5,097 nucleotides of DNA from positions 1 through 5,097 of the forward strand of contig CAIWXY010000013.1 in the NCBI GenBank assembly GCA_903916775.1, written 5' to 3'. Both the position numbers and the translations under genes were made by a program. Below, in pieces: positions 1-4,835 of this stretch. Below the pieces are notes generated by a model, which searched no databases, was not told the DNA's origin, and saw nothing but the letters and a program-made list of their open reading frames with translations. The first letter of the stretch is position 1, and each line of letters begins with the position of its first letter. This DNA is from an uncultured Actinomycetes bacterium. GTDB taxonomy: Bacteria; Actinomycetota; Actinomycetes; Nanopelagicales; Nanopelagicaceae.

Positions 1-729
1 GCTCTGCTCATGGCCCTTCTTCGCCCCAAGGCATTTAAAGAGATTAATAAAGCGTTTCTCTTGCGTGGAGTTACTATCGGCACACTTCTCGGTGGAGGTT
101 ATCTTTTTCAGACTTATGGTCTAACAATGACAACCGTAGCCAAGACCGGTTTTATCACTGGGCTCTACTCTGTATTTGTCCCGCTGGTCGCTGCCGGTAT
201 TTTCCGCGACCGCGTCACCAAATCACAATGGGTTGCAGTCTCACTCGCAGCTATCGGACTTGGATTTCTCTGTCTTAATGGCATCAGCATTGGGCTTGGA
301 GAGTTTCTCGTCTTGATGAGCGCGATCTTCTTCGCCTTTCACATTGTCGCACTCAGCCACTGGTCCCCTGGTCGCGATGCATACGCACTCACAATGATTC
401 AGATGGCAACCTGCGGCATTATCTCCTTGGTCTTTTCTGCCAAGAATGGCGTACAACTTCCACCTGATCGCGGGGTCTGGGTAGCAATCTTGTATTCAGC
501 CATCTTCGCTAGCGCAATTGCATTTATGGTACAGACCTGGACACAATCGTTTATGAGCGCAACAACTGTTGGAGTTGTGTTGACCCTGGAATACATCTTC
601 GCCGCAATATTTGGTCTCCTCTTCTCTCACGAGCACCTAACCTGGCGGACTTTAATCGGCGGAACATTTGTTATGGCTGGCCTCTATCTCATCGTTCTTA
701 TGGAAGGCCGTGAGAAGATAGAGGCATGA
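1..729 (+). CDS. DMT-superfamily (EamA) membrane transporter, 5'-truncated by the window edge
   Basis: The frame is open to the window edge, so the ATG at position 10 is probably internal; numbering from it gives 239 residues. About eight hydrophobic segments are visible (roughly residues 18-38, 45-64, 74-90, 96-115, 124-143, 155-174, 184-204, 213-231). EamA/DMT proteins usually have ten helices in two repeated halves and about 290-300 residues, so about two N-terminal helices are missing. The end of the first EamA repeat (polar FRDRVTKSQW before the helix at 74-90) and the equivalent end of the second (FSHEHLTWRTLIGG before 213-231) match each other, as expected for the duplicated fold. It would sit in the inner membrane as a metabolite or drug exporter or importer. 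The stop overlaps the start of the threonine aldolase gene in ATGA, which suggests one operon and hints at an amino-acid-related substrate, as for RhtA-type exporters. That substrate is inference; the family call is fairly safe. Confidence 0.85.
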   Translation, partial: ALLMALLRPKAFKEINKAFLLRGVTIGTLLGGGYLFQTYGLTMTTVAKTGFITGLYSVFVPLVAAGIFRDRVTKSQWVAVSLAAIGLGFLCLNGISIGLGEFLVLMSAIFFAFHIVALSHWSPGRDAYALTMIQMATCGIISLVFSAKNGVQLPPDRGVWVAILYSAIFASAIAFMVQTWTQSFMSATTVGVVLTLEYIFAAIFGLLFSHEHLTWRTLIGGTFVMAGLYLIVLMEGREKIEA

Positions 730-1772
730 TTGACCTCCGCTCAGACACCGTCACCCAGCCCACCGCGCAGATGCATGAAGCTATGCTCCATGCGCCAGTC
801 GGTGATGATGTCTATGGCGATGACCCCACAGTAAATTCGCTTGAAGAACGCGTGGCTTCGATGTTTGGACATGAAGCGGCTCTATTTACGCCTTCGGGTT
901 CGATGGCTAATCAGCTGGCAATTCGAGAGCTAGTAAAACCTGGTGAAGAGATCATCACGGAATCGTTTGCACATATTGTCCGAGCAGAACTCGGTGCGGG
1001 AGCCGCACTGAGTGGAATTACCACTCGCACCTGGCCTGCAACAAGGGGGCTACTACGCTGGCAAGACCCCATCGAATTGGCGCGACCAGATTCAGGTCCG
1101 TATCTTGTATCGACCACTGCGATCGCTATTGAGAACACTCATAATTTTGGTGGCGGAACCATTCAACCAATTGAAGAGATCGCACAGCTTCGACGCGAAT
1201 CACTTAAACTGGGAATGGCGATGCACCTCGATGGGGCACGTATTTGGAATGCTCATGTTGAAAGTGGTGTGAGTTTTCTTGAGTATGGAAAACATTTTGA
1301 CACCATCTCCGTCTGCCTCTCAAAAGGCTTAGGCGCCCCTGTTGGTTCTCTTATGATTTCGCGTAAGGAAAAGATTGCATCGGCCAGAGTGTGGCGCAAA
1401 CGCTTTGGTGGTGGAATGCGACAGATTGGCATCCTTGCAGCAGCTGGACACTTTGCACTTGATAACAATATTTTGCGGCTCAAAGATGATCATGCGCGCG
1501 CACGTTCAATTGCAAAGGCTGCGCATCAAGTGGCACCGAGCACTGTTAATCCAGATGAAGTCGACACCAATATTGTCGTTATAGATCTAGCGGGGTCACA
1601 TAAGAGCGCTGCAGAAGTCAACGCCGAGCTCAAAGCAGCTGGAATATTGGCAAGTGCGCTTGGACCCAAGTTCTTGCGACTCGTAACCCATTTAGGACTC
1701 GATGATCAGCATGTTGCCAAAGTAAACTCAGTACTACCCGAACTATTAGATAGCGCCTTCAAACTTCAGTAG
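726..1772 (+). CDS. ltaE: Low-specificity L-threonine aldolase (PLP-dependent)
   Basis: This enzyme cleaves L-threonine or L-allo-threonine to glycine and acetaldehyde in the cytoplasm, using pyridoxal phosphate (fold type I, beta-eliminating lyase family). The 348-residue length is normal. Visible family marks are the N-terminal DLRSDTVTQPT, VGDDVYGDDPT (25-35), the phosphate-binding SGSMAN (57-62), His83 that stacks on PLP, ENTHN (136-140), HLDGAR with Asp169 and Arg172, the Schiff-base Lys200 in CLSKGLGAPVGS, RFGGGMRQ (226-233) and Arg318 in RLVTHLGLD, where the substrate carboxylate binds. All expected catalytic residues are present. The ATG overlaps the upstream transporter stop (ATGA) and begins directly at the conserved IDLRSDT, so the start is well supported and translational coupling is likely. 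The last 27 bp overlap the end of ogt on the other strand. Stereospecificity cannot be read from the sequence, and the symbol follows the E. coli enzyme. Confidence 0.95.
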   Translation: MIDLRSDTVTQPTAQMHEAMLHAPVGDDVYGDDPTVNSLEERVASMFGHEAALFTPSGSMANQLAIRELVKPGEEIITESFAHIVRAELGAGAALSGITTRTWPATRGLLRWQDPIELARPDSGPYLVSTTAIAIENTHNFGGGTIQPIEEIAQLRRESLKLGMAMHLDGARIWNAHVESGVSFLEYGKHFDTISVCLSKGLGAPVGSLMISRKEKIASARVWRKRFGGGMRQIGILAAAGHFALDNNILRLKDDHARARSIAKAAHQVAPSTVNPDEVDTNIVVIDLAGSHKSAAEVNAELKAAGILASALGPKFLRLVTHLGLDDQHVAKVNSVLPELLDSAFKLQ

Positions 1773-2237
1773 AGCCTGCTTGAGCTCTAAGCCATAGCCG
1801 TAATTACCTAAATCTCCACCTGTCTTAACAATTCGATGACAGGGAACAATCGGGGCGATGAGGTTGCGGCCACATGAACTTCCAGCAGCTCTAACGGCAG
1901 CTGGTGAGCCCGCTCGTTGGGCTAACTCTGCATAGCTCATCGTTTTGCCCGCCGGAATCTTGCGCATCACCTTCCAGACTGATTGCGAGAATTCAGCGCC
2001 AGGCTGGCGCACTTTAATTCCATTGATCGCTGTGAAGTCGCCGTCAAAATAATCGTGGACCAGATCACTTATTACCGGAATTGTCCGAACGCTCTTAAAA
2101 CCCTGCGAAGCATCATCCATATCTAATCGGACCATCAGCGGCTCTAAACCATCAAAACCTGCTGCAAGCAGGATTTGATCACTGGCTATCAAAGAAAGAG
2201 GACCCACGGGTGTCTTATGGGTGGTAGTAAAAAGCAC
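1746..2237 (-). CDS. ogt: Methylated-DNA--protein-cysteine methyltransferase (Ogt/MGMT type)
   Basis: This is a suicide DNA repair protein that moves the alkyl group from O6-alkylguanine (and O4-alkylthymine) to its own cysteine. It has 163 residues, typical of stand-alone Ogt with no Ada regulatory domain. Residues 1-80 form the N-terminal ribonuclease-like domain. The C-terminal domain shows FSQSVWKVMRKIPAGKTMSYAELA (83-106), the helix-turn-helix with the probable arginine finger Arg116, Asn125, the active-site VPCHRIV with nucleophile Cys133 and His134, a shortened glycine stretch NYGYGL (145-150), and Glu160 of the Asn-His-Glu network. The active cysteine rules out an alkyltransferase-like (ATL) protein. 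The start is GTG at 2237-2235: the family begins close to the TPVGPLSL segment, no in-frame ATG lies upstream, and a TATTGT box sits six bases before it, suggesting a leaderless mRNA. The start codon lies inside the hairpin at 2230-2268. The 3' end overlaps the convergent aldolase gene by 27 bp. Confidence 0.95.
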   Translation of the reverse strand: MLFTTTHKTPVGPLSLIASDQILLAAGFDGLEPLMVRLDMDDASQGFKSVRTIPVISDLVHDYFDGDFTAINGIKVRQPGAEFSQSVWKVMRKIPAGKTMSYAELAQRAGSPAAVRAAGSSCGRNLIAPIVPCHRIVKTGGDLGNYGYGLELKQALLKFEGAI

Positions 2238-2268
2238 ACCCTCACAATAATCGTGAAAGTGTGCTTTT
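2230..2268 (-). terminator. Intrinsic terminator-like hairpin after the DAHP synthase gene
   Basis: A perfect 10-bp inverted repeat (AAAAGCACAC at 2230-2239, GTGTGCTTTT at 2259-2268) encloses a 2x2 internal loop, a further 4-bp stem (TCAC 2242-2245, GTGA 2253-2256) and a 7-base loop. Read on the minus strand it lies 40 bp past the DAHP synthase stop and ends in CTTTTTAC, the layout of a Rho-independent terminator. The stem is only moderately G+C-rich. The opposite strand also ends in TTTT, so it could work in both directions. It overlaps the -10 box and first codon of ogt. Confidence 0.6.
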
Positions 2269-2272
2269 GGAA
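2238..2272 (-). promoter_or_regulatory. Putative leaderless promoter of ogt
   Basis: On the minus strand TATTGT (2249-2244, matching TANNNT) is followed by six bases (GAGGGT) and then the GTG start. This places the expected transcription start on the G of the start codon. A weak -35-like TTCCAA lies at 2272-2267, 17 bp upstream of the -10. GAGGG is purine-rich but abuts the start codon, too close to act as a normal ribosome binding site. A match to TANNNT at one fixed position has a 1 in 64 chance with even base use. Confidence 0.55.
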
Positions 2273-2285
2273 GATCCTGAATTCG

Positions 2286-2305
2286 CGATTTATTCCGATT
2301 TATTC
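2286..2305. repeat. Tandem 10-bp direct repeat between the DAHP synthase gene and ogt
   Basis: CGATTTATTC occurs twice back to back (2286-2295 and 2296-2305), just after the DAHP synthase stop in the direction of transcription. The second copy also contributes to a short 5-bp inverted repeat (TCCGA at 2294-2298, TCGGA at 2304-2308). The ten-base period is close to one DNA helical turn. It may be a simple slippage duplication. Confidence 0.6.
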
Positions 2306-2308
2306 GGA

Positions 2309-3652
2309 TTAACGATCCCTCAACATTTCGGCGACCAAGAATGCGAGCTCCAACGATTGGGTGTGGTTAAGGCGAGGGTCGCAGGCGGTTTCGTATCGAT
2401 TTGCAAGATCGGCTTCAGAGATCTGTTCTCCGCCTCCGACACATTCAGTGACATCATCGCCGGTTAGCTCGATGTGAACTCCACCTGGATGTGTTCCAAG
2501 CTGCTTGTGAACTTCAAAAAATCCGCGGACCTCGTCCATCACATCGTCGAATCGACGAGTTTTGTAGCCCGAAGGCGCCTCGTAAGTATTACCGTGCATT
2601 GGATCGCAGACCCATAGGACATTGGCCCCAGATTTGGTCACTGCATCAACTAATGCAGGAAGCTTTTCGCGGATAAGACCGGCGCCCATGCGAGTAATGA
2701 AGGTGAGGCGGCCAGGCTCGTTCTCTGGGTTGAGCTTGGCAATCATTGCAAGAGCATCTTCCGGCGTGGTCTTAGGACCGAGTTTGATGCCGATTGGATT
2801 ATGAATCTTCGCCGCAAAATCCATATGAGCGCCATCCATTTGGCGAGTGCGCTCTCCCACCCAAACAAAGTGACCTGAAACGTCATATGCCTTGCCTGTG
2901 CGAGAATCGATACGCGTCAACGCCTTCTCGTACTCAAGAATCAACGCTTCGTGGCTGGAATAAAAATCAACTTTCTTGAAACTCTCTGGATCTACGCCAG
3001 CTGATTTCATGAAATTAAGTGCTCGACCGATTTCATTGGCCATCTGCTCATAGCGTTGACCAAATCGTGGGTCGTTTGCAAAACCCTTGTTCCATTCGTG
3101 CACTTGGCGAAGGTCTGCAAAACCACCTTGAGTAAAGGCGCGAACAAGATTGAGAGTTGCAGCCGACGTGTTGTAGACCTGGACTAAGCGCTGAGGATCT
3201 GGCTGACGGGACTCTGCCGTGAACTCGATGTCATTCACTGCATCTCCGCGATAAGCAGGAAGAGTGATATCTCCACGTGTCTCAGTGTCTTTACTGCGAG
3301 GCTTCGCAAATTGTCCAGCCATGCGGCCGACCTTAATAACAGGCATGCTTGAGGCGTATTGCAACACCGCTGCCATCTGAAGAATAGTCTTAATGCGATT
3401 TCGAATTGAGTCTGCTGTTGCTGACGCAAACGTTTCGGCGCAATCTCCACCTTGAAGCCAGAAGGCATTGCCACTTGCAGCCTCTGCGATTTTTGCTTTG
3501 AGGTCATCGCATTCACCAGCAAAGACAAGTGGTGGGAGCTTTTTGAGAGTGGCGACTGCTTTTGCTACCTGCTCACCGGAGGCGCCTCCAGGCCATTGTG
3601 GCTGCTGCGCAGCCACAAGGCTAGAGTCGAATAACGTATCGAGATTATCCAT
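2309..3652 (-). CDS. aroG: Class II 3-deoxy-D-arabino-heptulosonate-7-phosphate (DAHP) synthase
   Basis: This enzyme condenses phosphoenolpyruvate with erythrose-4-phosphate, the first committed step of the shikimate pathway to aromatic compounds. The 447 residues are typical of the class II (plant/actinobacterial) family. The four metal ligands are visible: Cys71 in QGGDCAE, His353 in DPMHGNT, Glu395 in HIELTG and Asp425 in TACDPRLNH. Phosphate and substrate contacts are also present: Arg110 in KVGRMAGQFAKPRS, Glu267-Arg268 in VGERTR, Lys290 in IKLGPK and Arg321 in TRMGAG. Each aligns with the M. tuberculosis AroG residue at a constant offset of 16, so the N-terminus is about 16 residues shorter. 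In mycobacteria the N-terminal extension helps form allosteric and oligomer contacts, so regulation may differ. The ATG start is supported by a TAGACT box six bases upstream. The gene lies 42 bp after the phosphofructokinase gene on the same strand and is followed by a terminator-like hairpin. Confidence 0.96.
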   Translation of the reverse strand: MDNLDTLFDSSLVAAQQPQWPGGASGEQVAKAVATLKKLPPLVFAGECDDLKAKIAEAASGNAFWLQGGDCAETFASATADSIRNRIKTILQMAAVLQYASSMPVIKVGRMAGQFAKPRSKDTETRGDITLPAYRGDAVNDIEFTAESRQPDPQRLVQVYNTSAATLNLVRAFTQGGFADLRQVHEWNKGFANDPRFGQRYEQMANEIGRALNFMKSAGVDPESFKKVDFYSSHEALILEYEKALTRIDSRTGKAYDVSGHFVWVGERTRQMDGAHMDFAAKIHNPIGIKLGPKTTPEDALAMIAKLNPENEPGRLTFITRMGAGLIREKLPALVDAVTKSGANVLWVCDPMHGNTYEAPSGYKTRRFDDVMDEVRGFFEVHKQLGTHPGGVHIELTGDDVTECVGGGEQISEADLANRYETACDPRLNHTQSLELAFLVAEMLRDR

Positions 3653-3664
3653 ATGTGAAGTCTA
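3653..3664 (-). promoter_or_regulatory. Putative leaderless -10 element of the DAHP synthase gene
   Basis: On the minus strand TAGACT (3664-3659, fits TANNNT) is followed by TCACAT and then the ATG, the same six-base spacing seen for ogt. There is no Shine-Dalgarno sequence before this ATG and no recognisable -35 box; the expected -35 position falls inside the G+C-rich palindrome at 3671-3693. Transcription is predicted to start at the A of ATG. Confidence 0.55.
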
Positions 3665-3670
3665 GGGAAG

Positions 3671-3693
3671 TTGGTGGCCTAGGCGGCGACCAA
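3671..3693. repeat. Interrupted palindrome between the phosphofructokinase and DAHP synthase genes
   Basis: TTGGT (3671-3675) pairs with ACCAA (3689-3693). After one mismatch, GCC (3677-3679) pairs with GGC (3685-3687) around a 5-base loop. It starts one base past the phosphofructokinase stop on the minus strand and covers the -35 region of the presumed DAHP synthase promoter. No T-run follows it, so it is not a classical terminator. It could be a weak terminator, a 3' mRNA stabiliser or an operator; the sequence does not decide. Confidence 0.4.
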
Positions 3694-3694
3694 T

Positions 3695-4720
3695 TTATCC
3701 GAAGAAGACCTCTGCTTCAGCGTACAAAGATGGATCAACAAGCTTGAGCTCACCGGTTGCAGATGCCAAAGGCACTGTTTCAATCTTTGTGCCGTGAAGG
3801 GCAACCATCTTGCCCCAATCGCCATTGTGAGCAGCTGTGATTGCCGCCAAGCCAAAGCGGGTTGAGAGGACGCGGTCGAATGCCGTTGGTGATCCACCAC
3901 GCTGGATGTGACCGAGAACGACGGTACGAGTCTCCTTGCCTGTCTTAGCTTCGATCTCCTGGGAGAGCCATTCACCAATACCTGAAAGTTTGACGTGGCC
4001 AAATGAATCGAGAGTCTGATCTTTAACCTTCATATCGCCATCTTGAGGAATTGCGCCTTCAGCGATCACGATGATTGGGGCAAAGCCATCGGCAAAGCGT
4101 GAGTTGACCCAAGCAGCGACCTTGTCGGTTGAGAATTTAACTTCTGGAATCAAGACGACTGAAGCGCCGCCAGCAATACCTGCGTGTAAGGCGATCCAAC
4201 CAGCATGGCGACCCATCACTTCTACAACAAGCGCGCGGTGGTGTGAATCAGCAGTGGTGTGTAGGCGATCGATCGCCTCGACAGCAATATTTACTGAGGT
4301 ATCAAAACCAAATGTGTAATCAGTGTTATTGAGATCATTATCAATTGTCTTTGGAACACCAATAACTTTGACGCCAAGTGCATCGAGCTTTGTTGCAACA
4401 CCAAGTGTGTCTTCCCCACCGATTGCGATAAGCGCATCAATTCCGAGCTTCTTAAGATTTTCTTGAATCTTCTCGACTCCACCCTCGATCTTGAAAGGGT
4501 TGGTGCGTGATGATCCCAAAATTGTTCCACCCTTTGGCAAGATGCCACGGGTTGCTGGTAGATCAAGTGGCATTGTTAGTCCTTCGAGAGGACCCTTCCA
4601 GCCGTCACGGAATCCGACGAACTCGTAGCCGTACTCTTTAATTCCTTTACGAACTACTGCGCGGATAACTCCATTTAGACCTGGGCAATCTCCGCCACCT
4701 GTTAGTACTCCAAAACGCAT
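3695..4720 (-). CDS. 6-phosphofructokinase, group III, probably pyrophosphate-dependent
   Basis: This enzyme phosphorylates fructose-6-phosphate to fructose-1,6-bisphosphate in glycolysis. From the ATG at 4720 it has 341 residues. Motifs in order are GVLTGGGDCPGLN (4-16), GGEDTLG (101-107), PKTIDNDLN (123-131) with catalytic Asp127, the sugar-phosphate site VMGRHAGW (168-175), AEGA (220-223) and LGHIQRGG (269-276). ATP-using enzymes usually have Gly at position 104 (GGDGS or GGEGT), and the classical E. coli type also has Gly at 124. Here these are Asp104 and Lys124, the combination associated with PPi as phosphoryl donor, as in the Amycolatopsis methanolica enzyme; with PPi the reaction is reversible. 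Donor choice is inferred from these two residues. The start is chosen because AGGAG lies five bases upstream and the protein then begins at the conserved MRFGVLTGGG; an in-frame TTG at 4741 would add seven residues after the ribosome site. It heads a co-directional set with the DAHP synthase gene. Confidence 0.95.
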   Translation of the reverse strand: MRFGVLTGGGDCPGLNGVIRAVVRKGIKEYGYEFVGFRDGWKGPLEGLTMPLDLPATRGILPKGGTILGSSRTNPFKIEGGVEKIQENLKKLGIDALIAIGGEDTLGVATKLDALGVKVIGVPKTIDNDLNNTDYTFGFDTSVNIAVEAIDRLHTTADSHHRALVVEVMGRHAGWIALHAGIAGGASVVLIPEVKFSTDKVAAWVNSRFADGFAPIIVIAEGAIPQDGDMKVKDQTLDSFGHVKLSGIGEWLSQEIEAKTGKETRTVVLGHIQRGGSPTAFDRVLSTRFGLAAITAAHNGDWGKMVALHGTKIETVPLASATGELKLVDPSLYAEAEVFFG

Positions 4721-4725
4721 GTGTG

Positions 4726-4730
4726 CTCCT
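4726..4730 (-). promoter_or_regulatory. Shine-Dalgarno site that fixes the phosphofructokinase start
   Basis: AGGAG on the minus strand lies five bases before the ATG at 4720-4718. It is the only clear Shine-Dalgarno sequence among the gene starts in the window. It favours this ATG over the in-frame TTG at 4741, which lies upstream of it. Confidence 0.8.
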
Positions 4731-4731
4731 G

Positions 4732-4764
4732 AATATCTCAAATATCAAGTATGTGTGTGGTCAA
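4732..4764 (-). promoter_or_regulatory. Possible phosphofructokinase promoter region
   Basis: On the minus strand TTGACC (4764-4759) resembles a -35 box. It is followed by two GATATT copies (4746-4741 and 4737-4732) nine bases apart that could serve as -10 sequences. Neither copy has standard 17-bp spacing from TTGACC: the spacers are 12 and 21 bp, and the hexamer at 17-18 bp is poor. I regard this as a likely promoter region with unresolved boxes. Confidence 0.3.
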
Positions 4765-4787
4765 CGATGACTCGCGCAGTCTACCCT
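4758..4787 (+). promoter_or_regulatory. Putative promoter for the right-hand transporter
   Basis: TACCCT (4782-4787, fits TANNNT) has a -35-like TGGTCA (4758-4763, four of six matches to TTGACA) 18 bp upstream. Six bases after TACCCT is the ATG at 4794, which opens a short leader ORF. The -35 overlaps the minus-strand TTGACC of the divergent phosphofructokinase gene, so the two promoters would share DNA. Confidence 0.45.
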
Positions 4788-4793
4788 TCTCCT

Positions 4794-4835
4794 ATGTGCC
4801 CTGCCAGCGACCTACGCCAAGAACCCACCCTATGA
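4794..4835 (+). CDS. Possible 13-residue leader peptide (uORF) of the right-hand transporter
   Basis: The ORF MCPASDLRQEPTL starts at the ATG predicted to be the first codon of a leaderless mRNA (six bases after TACCCT). Its TGA overlaps the transporter ATG as ATGA. That arrangement would feed ribosomes to the transporter start, which has no Shine-Dalgarno sequence of its own. The peptide resembles no leader that I know, and it has no run of a single amino acid that would point to attenuation. An alternative is that the transporter starts at an in-frame GTG at 4796, eight bases after the -10, adding 12 residues and making this ORF irrelevant. A sequencing frameshift joining the two frames is also possible. 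Confidence 0.35.
   Translation: MCPASDLRQEPTL

Noticed and set aside
10..729. Treating ATG 10 as the true start of the left transporter
   Set aside because: The frame is open to the window edge and the product would lack about two of the ten helices, so truncation by the window is the simpler reading.
1770..1789. Inverted repeat TAGAGC/GCTCTA at the aldolase-ogt junction as a terminator
   Set aside because: It has only six base pairs with an 8-base loop and no T-run on either strand.
2261..2467. Plus-strand ORF of 68 codons crossing the DAHP synthase 3' end
   Set aside because: Its first part is intergenic DNA containing the hairpin arm and tandem repeat, and the rest is antisense to conserved DAHP synthase sequence. 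It has no ribosome site and no recognisable domain.
3235..3528. Minus-strand ORF of 97 codons
   Set aside because: It is an alternative frame inside the DAHP synthase gene, whose own frame carries all metal ligands and substrate contacts across this span.
3679..4002. Minus-strand ORF of 107 codons
   Set aside because: It lies in another frame of the phosphofructokinase gene, has low-complexity composition rich in Ser, Gln and Arg, and matches no family. The phosphofructokinase frame is unambiguous.
3695..4741. Phosphofructokinase starting at TTG 4741 (348 residues)
   Set aside because: The added MRYSGAH precedes the conserved MRFGVLTGGG start, and a well-placed AGGAG lies between the two, five bases before the ATG at 4720.
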